64,000 bases of DNA from Pelomonas parva (GCF_043555835.1 NZ_JBIGHV010000005.1:499026-563025), one strand, 5' to 3'; numbered from the stretch's first letter, positions 9,564 to 20,007 are shown. Numbers and translations are program-made. Notes: generated by a model from the sequence alone, not told the origin.

Positions 9564-12500
9564 GCCGCCTCCGCCATGGCCAGCGCCTTGTCCATGTCGA
9601 CCGCGACGATGCGCGACACGCCTTGCTCCTGCATCGTCACGCCAATCAGTTGTTCAGCCATTTCCATCGCAATCTTGTTGTGCGAGATGAAGAGAAATTG
9701 CGTACCGGCGCTCATCTTGGTGACCAGCCGCGCATAACGCTCGGTGTTGGCGTCGTCCAGCGGCGCGTCCACTTCGTCCAGCAGGCAGAAGGGCGCGGGG
9801 TTGAGCTGGAAGATCGCGAACACCAGCGCAATCGCCGTCAGCGCCTTCTCGCCGCCGGACAGCAGGTGGATGGTGCTGTTCTTCTTGCCCGGCGGCTGGG
9901 CGAGTACCTGCACGCCCGCGTCCAGGATCTCGTCGCCCGTCATCACCAGCCGCGCCTCGCCACCGCCAAACAGCTCGGGGAACATGCGGCCGAAGTGGTC
10001 GTTGACCTGGTTGAAGGTCGAGCCCAGCAGGTCGCGCGTCTCAAGGTCGATCTTGTGGATCGCATCTTCCAGCGTCTTGATGGCCGAGTTCAGGTCGGCG
10101 CATTGCGCGTCGAGGAAGGTCTTGCGTTCGCGGGCGCTGGTCAGTTCGTCCAGCGCGGCCAGGTTGACGGCGCCTAACGCAGCAATCTCGCGGTTGATGC
10201 GATCGATCTCGCTCTGCAGGCCGTGGAGCTTGACGCCGCCTTCTTCGACCGACTTGGCCAGCGCTTCGAGATCGACGGCGGCGGCTTCGAGCTGCTCGCG
10301 GTATTGCGCGCCGCCAAGCTGGGCGGCCTGCTCTTCCAGCTGCAGCTTGGTGATGGCCTCGCGCAACGGGTCCAGGCTGCGCTCGAAGCTCATGCGTTGT
10401 TCGTCGGCCTTGCGCAGGCGCAGCGAAAGGTCGTCGTAGTTCGCGCGCACGGCGGCCAGCGCCTGCTCGCGTTCGACCTTCAGCGCCAGCGCCTCCTGCA
10501 GGCCGTTCTGCGCCGCCACGTCGTTGAAGCCGTCCAACTCTGTCTGCAGGCTGGCGGCGGATGCGGCGACAGTGGCGATCTGGGCTTGCGCCGTCTCGAT
10601 ACCACGCTGCAGCTCGCCACGTCGCGCGGCCAGGGCCTGCGTGGCAAAGCGGGCCTCCTGGGCGCGGCGCTCCAGCGCACGCAGCTGCTCGCGGGCGTCG
10701 GCCAGCTTGCGCTCGGCGGCGATGGTGCCGTCTTCCAGTTCGGCATGGCGCTGCTGCGCGTCGCCGAGCTGGATGTCCAACTCCTCGAAGCGCGCCTCGC
10801 CCACGGCGCGGCGCTCCTGCAGGCCTTCCTGCTGGGCGGCAATCTCCGCCAGCTCGGCGTCCAGCGCGCTGCGGCGCTGCTGGCTGGCCTCGGCCTGCTG
10901 GGAGAGGCGCAGCAGCTCGACGTGAATCTGGTGGGCGCGCGTCTGCGCCTCGCTGGCCTCGCGGCGCAACGTGGTCAGGCGGCCGTTGGCGTCGTTGAAC
11001 TGATGCTCGATGCGGGAGAGCGTGAGGCGCGCTTCGTCGGCAATGAGGTTCTGCGCGCGCTGGGCCGTCGTCAGCTGTTCGATCTCCTGAGCGCGGGCAA
11101 GCAGCCCGGCCTGCTCGGAGTCGGGCGCGTAGAAGGTCACCGAGAACTGGCCGACCGCGTGGCCGGCCGGCGTCAGGATCAGCTCGCCGTGCGTGAGCTT
11201 GCCGCGTGCGGCCAAAGCTTCATCCAGCGTCGGCGCGGTGTAGACGCCTTCCAGCCAGTCGTTCAGCAGCGCGCTCAGGCCGGCGTCATTCAGGCGCAGC
11301 AATTCGCTGAGCTTGGGCAGCGTCTCGTGCGTGTTGGCTATTGATCCCGTCGGCGTCGAATAGAAGGCCAGCCGCGCGGGCGGCGCGTCGGCTTCAAACG
11401 CGCGCACCGTGTCCAGCCGGCCCACGCTAAGGGCGCCCATGCGCTCGCGCAGCGCGGCTTCGAGCGCGTTCTCCCAGCCGTGTTCGATATGCAGCTTGGT
11501 CCACAGACCTTGCAGCCCGTCCAGCCCGTGCTTGGCCAGCCAGGGCTTGAGCTTGCCTTCGGTCTGCACTTTCTCCTGCAGCGCCTTCAGTGCCTCCAGG
11601 CGGGCGGTCAGCTCGGACTGCTTCGCCAGTTGCGCGTTGGAGTACTGCTGGGCGTTGCGGCGCTGCTCTTCGAGGTGCGGCACCTGCTCGGCCAGCTCCT
11701 GCAGGCGGGCGTCTGACAGGTCGCGCGCCTCATCGGCCGCAGCGGCGCGTTCGCGCAGCGCTTCCAACGCCTCGTGATCGGGCGCACCCAACGCACGCGA
11801 CTCGGCCGTCAGCCGGTCCTCGCGCTGGCGCAGCGCCCTCGCCTGCTCGTCCACGCTGCGGCTCTCGGCCGCCAGCACCTGGATCTGCTGCTGCACCTGG
11901 GTCACCAGCGTGCGCTGCTCGTTGGCGCGGGCCTGGGCGGCACGCACGGCGTCCTCCGTCTGCGGCAGCTGGGCCTGCTGCTCTTCGGCCTGGGCAGCCA
12001 GGATCTCGCTCTGCTCGTCGGCGCCGGCGATCTGCTCGGCGATGCCTTCCAGCTCGGCGGCGGACTGCTCCGCGCGCTCGCGCCACTGCTGGTCCTGGGC
12101 ATGCAGCTCGGCCAGGCGGGCCTGGGCGCGGTTGCGGCTTTCGACGACGAAGCGGATGCGCTCCTCCAGCCGACTCACTTCCAGCTGCGCCTCGGCATAA
12201 CGGCCTTGTGACGCGTGCAGCTCGTCGCCGGCGGCGTAGTGCGACTGGCGCACCTCCTCCAGCGTCGCCTCGACGGCGCGCAGCTCGGCCGTGCGGGATT
12301 CCAGCGCGTTGACAGCCTCGGCATGCGCCGTCTTCACGCGCGTCGCCTCGTTGCCGGCGTCGCGCGCCTTCAGGAACCACAGCTGGTGCAGCTTCAGCGT
12401 GCCGCTGTCCTGCAGGCCGCGGTAGGTGGCCGCCACCTCGGCCTGGCGTTCCAGCTTTTCGAGGTTGGCGTTCAGCTCGCGCAGGATGTCGTCGACGCGC

Positions 12501-13075
12501 GTCAGGTTCTCGCGCGTGTCCTTGAGCCGGTTCTCGGTCTCGCGGCGGCGTTCCTTGTACTTGGACACGCCGGCCGCTTCTTCCAGGAACAGGCGCAGCT
12601 CCTCCGGCTTGCTCTCGATGATGCGAGAGATGGTGCCCTGGCCGATGATGGCGTAGGCGCGCGGGCCCAGGCCGGTGCCGAGGAAGACGTCCTGCACGTC
12701 ACGCCTGCGCACCGGCTGGTTGTTGATGAAGTAGCTGCTGGTGCCGTCACGCGTCAGCACGCGCTTGACGGCGATCTCGGTGAACTGGTTCCACGGGCCG
12801 CCTGCCCGCGCGGACTGGTTGTCGAACACCAGCTCCACGCTGGCCCGCCCCGCCGGCTTGCGGTTGCCGCTGCCGTTGAAGATGACGTCCTGCATGGACT
12901 CGCCGCGCAGCTCGCTGGCCTTGCTCTCGCCCAGCACCCAGCGCACCGCGTCCATGATGTTGGACTTGCCGCAGCCGTTCGGGCCCACCACGCCGACGAG
13001 CTGCCCGGGCAGCTGGAAGGTCGTGGGTTCGGCAAAGGACTTGAAGCCGGCGAGCTTGATCGAATTCAGCCGCAT
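9560..13075 (-). CDS. smc: chromosome segregation protein SMC
   Basis: A 1171-residue ATPase that with ScpA and ScpB condenses and segregates chromosomes. The Walker A motif GPNGCGKS is at residues 31-38. Two long coiled-coil arms flank a hinge around residues 500-650. The C-terminal head has the signature LSGGEKALTAIALVFAIF followed by the Walker B/D-loop LLDEVDAPLDDAN. The open frame extends 191 codons further upstream, but homology starts at MRLNSIKLAGFKSF, so the ATG at 13075 is chosen; the extension has no resemblance to SMC and lies antisense to queF. It is the first gene of a minus-strand operon with zipA and ligA. No scpA or scpB is nearby. Confidence 0.97.
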   Translation of the reverse strand: MRLNSIKLAGFKSFAEPTTFQLPGQLVGVVGPNGCGKSNIMDAVRWVLGESKASELRGESMQDVIFNGSGNRKPAGRASVELVFDNQSARAGGPWNQFTEIAVKRVLTRDGTSSYFINNQPVRRRDVQDVFLGTGLGPRAYAIIGQGTISRIIESKPEELRLFLEEAAGVSKYKERRRETENRLKDTRENLTRVDDILRELNANLEKLERQAEVAATYRGLQDSGTLKLHQLWFLKARDAGNEATRVKTAHAEAVNALESRTAELRAVEATLEEVRQSHYAAGDELHASQGRYAEAQLEVSRLEERIRFVVESRNRAQARLAELHAQDQQWRERAEQSAAELEGIAEQIAGADEQSEILAAQAEEQQAQLPQTEDAVRAAQARANEQRTLVTQVQQQIQVLAAESRSVDEQARALRQREDRLTAESRALGAPDHEALEALRERAAAADEARDLSDARLQELAEQVPHLEEQRRNAQQYSNAQLAKQSELTARLEALKALQEKVQTEGKLKPWLAKHGLDGLQGLWTKLHIEHGWENALEAALRERMGALSVGRLDTVRAFEADAPPARLAFYSTPTGSIANTHETLPKLSELLRLNDAGLSALLNDWLEGVYTAPTLDEALAARGKLTHGELILTPAGHAVGQFSVTFYAPDSEQAGLLARAQEIEQLTTAQRAQNLIADEARLTLSRIEHQFNDANGRLTTLRREASEAQTRAHQIHVELLRLSQQAEASQQRRSALDAELAEIAAQQEGLQERRAVGEARFEELDIQLGDAQQRHAELEDGTIAAERKLADAREQLRALERRAQEARFATQALAARRGELQRGIETAQAQIATVAASAASLQTELDGFNDVAAQNGLQEALALKVEREQALAAVRANYDDLSLRLRKADEQRMSFERSLDPLREAITKLQLEEQAAQLGGAQYREQLEAAAVDLEALAKSVEEGGVKLHGLQSEIDRINREIAALGAVNLAALDELTSARERKTFLDAQCADLNSAIKTLEDAIHKIDLETRDLLGSTFNQVNDHFGRMFPELFGGGEARLVMTGDEILDAGVQVLAQPPGKKNSTIHLLSGGEKALTAIALVFAIFQLNPAPFCLLDEVDAPLDDANTERYARLVTKMSAGTQFLFISHNKIAMEMAEQLIGVTMQEQGVSRIVAVDMDKALAMAEAA

Positions 13076-13112
13076 GGAGGAAGGTTCGTAAGCCCTTGAT
13101 TTGGCTAAAGAA

Positions 13113-13133
13113 AAGCGCCTTTTACGGGCGCTT
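13113..13133 (-). terminator. terminator-like hairpin in the smc leader
   Basis: Arms AAGCGCC (13113-13119) and GGCGCTT (13127-13133) enclose a 7-base loop. Read on the minus strand the hairpin is followed by TTCTTT, as in an intrinsic terminator. No minus-strand gene lies upstream, so the element sits in the untranslated leader of smc, 37 bases before its start, and could act as an attenuator. Its activity is inference. Confidence 0.4.
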
Positions 13134-13137
13134 CGAT

Positions 13138-13163
13138 GGGGCCGGATGATAGCATTCGGCCCC
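13138..13163 (-). promoter_or_regulatory. probable smc promoter element inside an inverted repeat
   Basis: Arms GGGGCCG (13138-13144) and CGGCCCC (13157-13163) flank a 12-base centre. On the minus strand the centre reads TGCTATCAT, an extended -10 element (TATCAT at 13146-13151). No convincing -35 hexamer is seen. It lies between the divergent smc and queF genes, so the repeat could also be a regulator site. Confidence 0.35.
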
Positions 13164-13183
13164 TCACAGATTGCCCCTGCACC

Positions 13184-13678
13184 ATGGCTACCAAGAAGTC
13201 CACCGCCGCCCCCGCCCCGAAGAAGAAGCCCAAGATGCGCGAGGTGCCGCCGAATCCGCCGAGCAAGCCGAGCAAGGACATCCTGGTCTTTCCGAACCCG
13301 AATCCCGAGCGCGACTACGTCATCCAGTTCCAGGTGCCCGAGTTCACCTGCCACTGCCCGCTGACCGGCCAGCCTGACTTCGCCCACTTCACCATCGACA
13401 TGATTGCGGACGAGCTCTGCGTCGAGCTGAAGAGCCTGAAGATGTACTTCTGGAGCTACCGCGACGAGGGCTCGTTCCACGAGAAGGTCACCAACAAGAT
13501 CCTCGACGACATCGTCAAGGTCACCGACCCGCGCTTCATCCGCATCTCCGCCAAGTGGTATGTGCGTGGCGGCATCTACACCAATGTGGTGGCCGAGCAT
13601 CGCAAGGCCGGCTGGACGCCTGCACCACGAGTGGACCTGCCGGCGCACGGGTTTGAATCGGGGATGCTGGGCCGATGA
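13184..13678 (+). CDS. queF: NADPH-dependent preQ0 reductase (7-cyano-7-deazaguanine reductase)
   Basis: A 164-residue protein of the short, unimodular QueF class. It reduces preQ0 to preQ1, the last free-base step of queuosine synthesis. The motif EFTCHCPLTGQPDFAHF at 54-70 contains the covalent catalytic cysteine (Cys58, in CHCP) and the proton-donating aspartate (Asp65). The N-terminal 30 residues are a Lys/Pro/Ala-rich tail. The ATG at 13184 is preferred over a start 16 codons upstream, because that extension has no family similarity. The stop overlaps dapC by four bases (ATGA), so the two are translationally coupled. No preQ1 riboswitch was recognised in the short upstream region. Confidence 0.95.
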   Translation: MATKKSTAAPAPKKKPKMREVPPNPPSKPSKDILVFPNPNPERDYVIQFQVPEFTCHCPLTGQPDFAHFTIDMIADELCVELKSLKMYFWSYRDEGSFHEKVTNKILDDIVKVTDPRFIRISAKWYVRGGIYTNVVAEHRKAGWTPAPRVDLPAHGFESGMLGR

Positions 13679-14864
13679 ATCCGTTGCTGGAACGGCTCAA
13701 TCCCTACCCGTTCGAGCGCCTGCGCGAGCTGACGGCGGGCATCACGCCCAACCTGGATCTGGCGCCGATCTCGTTGGGCATTGGCGAACCCCGCCATGCG
13801 GCGCCGGCCTTGATCGCGGAAGCCATCAACGGCGCGATGAAGAGCCTGGCCGCCTACCCCGCCACCGCCGGCACGCCCGCGCTGCGCGAGGCGATTGCCG
13901 CGTGGATCTCGCGCCGCTACGGCCTGACGCTGAACCCGGTGGCGCAGGTCCTGCCCGTCAATGGCTCGCGCGAGGCGCTGTTCGCCATCGCGCAGACCGT
14001 GGTGGATGCGACCCGCCCCGGCGCCACGGTCGTGTGCCCCAACCCCTTCTATCAAATCTACGAAGGCGCGGCGCTGCTGGCCGGTGCCGAGGTCGTCTTC
14101 GCGAACTCCGACCCGGCGCGCAACTTCGCCGTGGACTGGAGCCAGATCGATGAGGCCACCTGGGCCAAGACGCAGTTGCTCTACGTCTGCTCGCCCGGCA
14201 ACCCCAGCGGCGCCGTCATGCCGCTGTCCGAATGGCAGGCGCTGTTCGAGCTGAGCGACCGCCACGGGTTCGTCATCGCCTCGGACGAGTGCTACTCCGA
14301 AATCTACTTCCGCGACGAAGCCCCGCTGGGCGGCCTGGAAGCTGCCGCCAGGTTGGGCCGCCACGACTTCAAGAACCTCATCTCGTTCACATCGCTGTCC
14401 AAGCGCTCCAACGTGCCGGGCCTGCGCTCGGGCTTCGTGGCCGGCGACGCGGCGCTGCTGAAGAAGTTCCTGCTCTACCGCACCTACCACGGCAGCGCCA
14501 TGAGCCCGATCGTGCAGGCGGCCAGCATCGCCGCCTGGGGCGACGAGGCCCATGTCATCGACAACCGTGCTCGCTATCGGCACAAGTTCGCCGAAGTGAC
14601 ACCACTGCTGGCCGACGTGCTGGATGTCGCCCTGCCCGACGCGGGCTTCTATCTCTGGGCCGCCGTCCCCGGAGGCGACGACATCGCCTTCGCCCAGGGC
14701 CTGCTCGCTCAATACAATCTGGCCGTTCTGCCGGGCAGTCTGCTGGCCCGGGAAGCCCATGGCAGCAACCCTGGCGCCGGACGCATCCGCCTGGCCCTGG
14801 TGGCCGACGAGGCCGAATGCCTCGAAGCCGCGCACCGCATCATTTCCTTTACGAAATCCCGCTG

Positions 14865-14865
<1 letters not shown>
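13675..14865 (+). CDS. dapC: succinyldiaminopimelate transaminase
   Basis: A 396-residue class I/II aminotransferase. It converts N-succinyl-2-amino-6-ketopimelate to N-succinyl-diaminopimelate in lysine and peptidoglycan precursor synthesis. Visible features are the pyridoxal-phosphate region NGSREALF, the SPGNPSGAV loop, the Asp of IASDECYSE, and the Schiff-base lysine in SLSKRSNVPG (Lys243). The DapC assignment, rather than another aminotransferase, rests on dapD immediately downstream (TGATG overlap at 14863-14867) and on the overall resemblance to betaproteobacterial DapC. It is part of the queF-dapC-dapD transcript. Confidence 0.93.
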
Positions 14866-15689
<824 letters not shown>

Positions 15690-15691
15690 TC

Positions 15692-16861
15692 ATGAGCAGC
15701 CCCAGCGCCGGCAACATGGAACGCATCCTGCGGCTGATGGCCGACAAGGGTGCTTCGGACTGCTATCTGTCCGCGAACATGCCGGTGCTGATCCGCATCA
15801 ACGGCCAGACGGTGCAGTTGTCGGACCAGTTGCTGACGCCGCCGCAGCCGCGCCAGCTGATTGCCGAAGTCGTCGACCCCGGCAGCATGGCCGAGCTGGA
15901 CAACTCCGGCGAGCTGAACATGGCCGTGTCGGTGCGCGGGGTCGGCAGCTTTCGCCTGTCGGGCTTCCGCCAGCGCGGCTCCATCGCCGGTGTGTTCCGG
16001 CACATCCCGCACGACATACCGACGCTGGAAAGCCTGCAGCTGCCGCCCGTGCTGGGCGGCATGATCAAGGAAAAGCGCGGCCTGATCCTGATGGTGGGCG
16101 CCACCGGCACCGGCAAGAGCACCACGCTCGCGTCCATGCTGGAGCTGCGCAACCAGACGATGACGGGGCACATCCTCACCATCGAGGACCCCATCGAATA
16201 CCTGTTCAGCAACAAGCGCTCGGTCGTCAACCAGCGCGAGATCGGCCGCGACACGGCCTCGCTGCAGATCGCCCTGAAGAACGCGCTGCGCCAGGCGCCG
16301 GACTGCATCCTCATTGGCGAAATCCGCGACCGCGAGACGATGACGGCGGCCATCAGCTACGCGCTGTCGGGCCACCTCGTGCTGGCCACGCTGCACGGCA
16401 ACAACACCTATCACGCGCTAAACCGCATCCTGTCGTTCTACACGCCGGAGTCCCGCCCCGCGCTGCTGAACGACCTGGCGGCCGGCCTGAAGGCCGTCAT
16501 TTCGCAGCGCCTCGTGCGCGCCACGGCGGGCGGGCGCGTGCCGGTCATCGAGATCCTGCTGAACACCAAGCTGGTGTCGGAGCTGATCGAGCAGGGTGAC
16601 TTCGCCGGCGTGAAGGAGGCGATGGAGAAGTCCATCGCCGAGGGCTCGCAGACCTACGAAGAGCACTTCGCCAAGCTGATCACCGACGGCACCATCACCC
16701 GCGAGGAAGGCCTGGCCTTCGCCGACTCGCCGACCAACCTGCTCTGGCGGCTGCAGAACGAGGCGCCCGGCGCCCGCCTGTCGACCGCACCACGCAAGGA
16801 AGAGAAGGCTGGCGACGAAGCCAGCTTCACCGAAATCACCCTGGACGTCCGCGGCACTTGA
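15692..16861 (+). CDS. pilU: PilT/PilU-type pilus retraction ATPase
   Basis: A 389-residue hexameric secretion-type ATPase. The N-terminal PAS-like domain (to about 110) is followed by Walker A GATGTGKST (136-144), the Asp box LTIEDPIEYLF, Walker B ILIGEIRD, and the His box SGHLVLATLHGNN. Its length and C-terminal extension after the ATPase core resemble PilU, the accessory retraction motor of type IV pili, more than the shorter PilT. Neither pilT nor other pil genes are adjacent. It starts two bases after the dapD stop, and its own stop overlaps the prmB start, so it is embedded in the dap transcript. The choice between PilU and a PilT paralogue is inference. Confidence 0.85.
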   Translation: MSSPSAGNMERILRLMADKGASDCYLSANMPVLIRINGQTVQLSDQLLTPPQPRQLIAEVVDPGSMAELDNSGELNMAVSVRGVGSFRLSGFRQRGSIAGVFRHIPHDIPTLESLQLPPVLGGMIKEKRGLILMVGATGTGKSTTLASMLELRNQTMTGHILTIEDPIEYLFSNKRSVVNQREIGRDTASLQIALKNALRQAPDCILIGEIRDRETMTAAISYALSGHLVLATLHGNNTYHALNRILSFYTPESRPALLNDLAAGLKAVISQRLVRATAGGRVPVIEILLNTKLVSELIEQGDFAGVKEAMEKSIAEGSQTYEEHFAKLITDGTITREEGLAFADSPTNLLWRLQNEAPGARLSTAPRKEEKAGDEASFTEITLDVRGT

Positions 16862-17718
16862 AGCTGATTGACTACATCACCTCCCAAGCCGCCCGCCTCG
16901 ACCAGGCGGGCTTGTTTTTTGGCCATGGCACGACGAATGCGTTCGACGAGGCCGCGTGGCTGGCGCTGTGGCGCCTGGGCCTGCGCGTGGATGCGCTGGA
17001 CGAGGAAGAAGAGCGCGAGCTGAGCGATGCCGAACAGGCCGCCATCACGGCGCTGATCGACGAGCGCATCACGACCCGCAAGCCTGCCGCCTACCTGACC
17101 GGCGAGGCTTGGCTGCAAGGCGTGCCGTTCACCATCGACGAGCGCGCCATCGTGCCGCGCAGCTTCATCGCCGAGCTGATTGCCGACGCCAGCATCGACC
17201 TTTGGCTGCACCCCGACAGCCGCCGCGTGCTGGACCTGTGCACCGGCAACGGCAGCCTGGCCGTGCTGGCGGCGATGGCCTGGCCGGACGTCGAAGTCGA
17301 TGCGCTGGACATCGACATCAACGCGCTCGCCGTCGCCAAGCTGAACGTCCAACGCCACGACCTGGCGCTGCGCATCCGTCTGCTGCAAGGCGACGGGCTG
17401 GCGGCTTGCAACCCGCCCTACGACTTGATTCTCTGCAATCCCCCTTACGTGAACAGCACCAGCATGGCCGCCCTGCCCGCCGAATACCGCGCCGAACCCG
17501 AACTGGCGCTGGCCGGCGGGGCGGACGGCATGGACTTCATCCGCGAGCTGCTGCGCGCAGCGCCTGCCGCCCTGACTGACGACGGCGTGCTCGTGCTGGA
17601 GATCGGCAATGAGCGCGAGAACTTCGAGGCGGCCTTCCCCACACTCGAAACGGTCTGGCTCGAAACCTCCTCCGGCGCCGACCAGGTGCTGCTCCTGACC
17701 AAGGAGGCCTTGCAATGA
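16858..17718 (+). CDS. prmB: ribosomal protein L3 N5-glutamine methyltransferase
   Basis: A 286-residue S-adenosylmethionine-dependent methyltransferase. Motif I is VLDLCTGNGSLAVL (124-137) and the substrate-glutamine motif NPPY is at 194-197, followed by the PrmB-type stretch ALAGGADGMDFIRELL. It methylates a glutamine of ribosomal protein L3 (PrmB rather than PrmC, judged from the VNSTSMAALPAEY insert). The start codon is TTG, overlapping the TGA of pilU; no better internal ATG preserves the N-terminal helical domain. An in-frame second NPPY at 184-187 is a curiosity. The stop overlaps the ABC-F gene by four bases. Confidence 0.93.
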   Translation: MKLIDYITSQAARLDQAGLFFGHGTTNAFDEAAWLALWRLGLRVDALDEEEERELSDAEQAAITALIDERITTRKPAAYLTGEAWLQGVPFTIDERAIVPRSFIAELIADASIDLWLHPDSRRVLDLCTGNGSLAVLAAMAWPDVEVDALDIDINALAVAKLNVQRHDLALRIRLLQGDGLAACNPPYDLILCNPPYVNSTSMAALPAEYRAEPELALAGGADGMDFIRELLRAAPAALTDDGVLVLEIGNERENFEAAFPTLETVWLETSSGADQVLLLTKEALQ

Positions 17719-19652
17719 TCACGCTGCGCGACATCACGCTGCGCCGCGGCGTCAAGGTGGTGCTGGACAACGCGTCCGCGACTCTCCAGCCCGGCGAAAA
17801 GATCGGCCTCGTCGGCCGCAACGGCGCCGGCAAGTCAAGCCTGTTCGCGCTGCTGACGCACCGCCTGAGCAACGACAAGGGCGAGGTCGAGGTGCCCAAG
17901 CACTGGCGCCGCTCCGAGGTGGCTCAGAACATGCCCGAGACCGACGACGGCGCGACCGACTACGTGCTGGAAGGCGACCTGCCGCTGGTGGCCGCTCGCG
18001 CCGCGCTGGAGGCCGCCGAGGCCGCCAACGACGGCCACGCGATGGCCGACGCGCACGCGCTGCTCGCCGACGTGGGCGCCTTCGATGCCCGCTCGCGCGC
18101 CCAGGCACTGCTGATGGGCCTGGGCTTCAAGACCGAGCAGCTCGACGCGCCGGTCAACAGCTTCTCCGGCGGCTGGCGCATGCGCCTGCAACTGGCCCGG
18201 GCGCTGATGTGCCCTGCCGAACTGATGCTGCTGGACGAGCCCACGAACCACCTGGACCTGGACGCGCTCGTCTGGCTGGAAGCCTGGCTGCAGCGCTACG
18301 ACGGCACGCTGATCATCATCAGCCATGACCGCGAATTCCTCGACGCGATCACCAAGGTCACGCTGCATCTGGACGAAGGCAAGCTGGTGCGCTACGGCGG
18401 CAACTACACCAGCTTCGAGACCCAGCGTGCCGAGCGCATGGTGTTGCAGCAAGCGGCGTTCGCGAAGCAGCAGGACCGCGTGGCCCATCTGCAGAAGTTC
18501 ATCGACCGCTTCAAGGCCAAGGCCAGCAAGGCCAAACAGGCACAGAGCCGCGTGAAGGCGCTGGAGCGCATGGAGCGGCTGGCGCCGGTGCTGGCCTCGG
18601 CCGACTTCAACTTCGAGTTCCGCGAGCCGCTGAACCTGCCCAACCCCATGCTGATGTTCGACGAGATGTCGGCCGGCTACGGCACGAACACCATCGTCCG
18701 CAACGTCGACCGCTCCGTGCTGGCCGGTCAGCGCATCGGCATCCTCGGCGCCAACGGCCAGGGCAAGTCCACGCTGGTGAAGACCATCGCGGGCACCCAG
18801 CCCGCGCTGGCCGGCAAGCTGACGCAGGGCAAGGGCCTGTCCATCGGTTACTTCGCCCAGCAGGAGCTCGACGTGCTGCGGCTGGACGAAGGCCCGCTGG
18901 AGCACATGGTGCGTCTGGCGCGCGAGGTCGGCCCCGCCGGCCGCGAGCAGGAGCTGCGCGACTTCCTGGGCCAGTTCCGCTTCACCGGTGACATGGTCAA
19001 CCAGCAGGTTGGCAGCCTGTCCGGCGGCGAGAAGGCGCGCCTTGTGCTCGCCATGCTCGTCTGGCAACGCCCCAACCTGCTGCTGCTGGACGAGCCGACC
19101 AACCACCTGGACCTGAACACCCGCGAGGCGCTGTCCATGGCGCTCAACGAGTTCGAAGGCACCGTCATGCTGGTCAGCCACGACCGCGCACTGCTGCGCG
19201 AGGTCTGCGACGAGTTCTGGCTGGTGGCCGACGGCGTCGTCAAGCCCTTCGACGGCGACCTGGACGATTACCAGAAGTGGCTGCTCGACCAGAGCAAGGA
19301 AGCCGCCCGCGCGGCCAAGAAGCAATCGGCGGCAGCGCCGGCGCCGGCCGTCAAGGCATCAGCCGCACCAGCACCCGCGCCTGCTGCGCGCGATGACCGC
19401 AAAGTGTCGGGCCAGGCGCGCGCCAAGCTCGCTGACCAGACACGCCCGCTGCGCAAGGAGATGGAGCAGATCGACAAGCGCATGCACGCGCTGGCCACCG
19501 AGCGCGCAGAGGTCGAAGCCCAGCTCGCCGAAGGCGCCGCCGCCTCGGCCATTGCCGAGATGGGCAAGCGGCTGAAGGCAATCTCAGACCAGCTCGAAGC
19601 CGACGAGGCCCGTTGGCTGGAGCTGGGCGAGCAGATCGAGGCGCTCAGCTGA
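17715..19652 (+). CDS. ABC-F family ATPase, YheS-like
   Basis: A 645-residue soluble protein with two ABC ATPase domains and no membrane segment. Domain 1 has GLVGRNGAGKSS and the signature FSGGWRMRLQLARAL, then LLDEPTNHLDLD. Domain 2 has GILGANGQGKST, LSGGEKARLVLAML and LLDEPTNHLDLN. A Lys/Gln-rich linker lies between them, and a Pro/Ala plus coiled-coil tail runs from about residue 535. ABC-F proteins act on the ribosome, and some give antibiotic resistance; the linker and tail look like YheS, the housekeeping kind. It is the last gene of the plus-strand cluster, and its 3' end overlaps the convergent DUF1304 gene by eight bases. Confidence 0.92.
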   Translation: MITLRDITLRRGVKVVLDNASATLQPGEKIGLVGRNGAGKSSLFALLTHRLSNDKGEVEVPKHWRRSEVAQNMPETDDGATDYVLEGDLPLVAARAALEAAEAANDGHAMADAHALLADVGAFDARSRAQALLMGLGFKTEQLDAPVNSFSGGWRMRLQLARALMCPAELMLLDEPTNHLDLDALVWLEAWLQRYDGTLIIISHDREFLDAITKVTLHLDEGKLVRYGGNYTSFETQRAERMVLQQAAFAKQQDRVAHLQKFIDRFKAKASKAKQAQSRVKALERMERLAPVLASADFNFEFREPLNLPNPMLMFDEMSAGYGTNTIVRNVDRSVLAGQRIGILGANGQGKSTLVKTIAGTQPALAGKLTQGKGLSIGYFAQQELDVLRLDEGPLEHMVRLAREVGPAGREQELRDFLGQFRFTGDMVNQQVGSLSGGEKARLVLAMLVWQRPNLLLLDEPTNHLDLNTREALSMALNEFEGTVMLVSHDRALLREVCDEFWLVADGVVKPFDGDLDDYQKWLLDQSKEAARAAKKQSAAAPAPAVKASAAPAPAPAARDDRKVSGQARAKLADQTRPLRKEMEQIDKRMHALATERAEVEAQLAEGAAASAIAEMGKRLKAISDQLEADEARWLELGEQIEALS

Positions 19653-20007
19653 GGAGCACCGCTGCCAGCGCCAATGCGCCTGGCAGCGCCTGCACGAACA
19701 GGATCTTCTTCGAGGCTGTGGCCGCGCCGAACACGCCGGCCACGATGACGCAGCCCAGGAAGAACACCAGCCAGGGCTTGCCCGCGCCCGCAGCGCCCTG
19801 GATCAGGCCCCAGGCCAGGCCGGCGGCCAGGAAGCCGTTGTAGAGCCCCTGGTTGGCCGCCAGCGCCTTGCTCTGTTCAGCAAAGTCGGGCTTGAGCCCG
19901 AAGGCCTTGCGGCCCATCGGCTTGGTCCAGAAGAACATCTCCAGCACCAGGATGTACACGTGCAGCAGCGCCACCAGCGCCGTCAGCACGATTGCGACCA
20001 TCTGCAT
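19645..20007 (-). CDS. DUF1304 family small membrane protein
   Basis: A 120-residue protein with four hydrophobic segments (about 3-22, 48-66, 70-90 and 96-117). It carries the DUF1304 hallmark, a LLHVYILVLEMFFW segment followed by KAFGL and NQGLYNGFLAAGL. Function is unknown; such genes occur near many different loci. The ATG at 20007 is chosen over two upstream in-frame ATGs because GAGGAGAGAG lies directly before it and because the family begins there. It is divergent from ohrR and converges with the ABC-F gene, overlapping it by eight bases. Confidence 0.88.
   Translation of the reverse strand: MQMVAIVLTALVALLHVYILVLEMFFWTKPMGRKAFGLKPDFAEQSKALAANQGLYNGFLAAGLAWGLIQGAAGAGKPWLVFFLGCVIVAGVFGAATASKKILFVQALPGALALAAVLLS

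Noticed and set aside
13076..13648. 191-codon N-terminal extension of SMC
   Set aside because: It is antisense to queF and lacks SMC similarity; the family start MRLNSIKL is at 13075.
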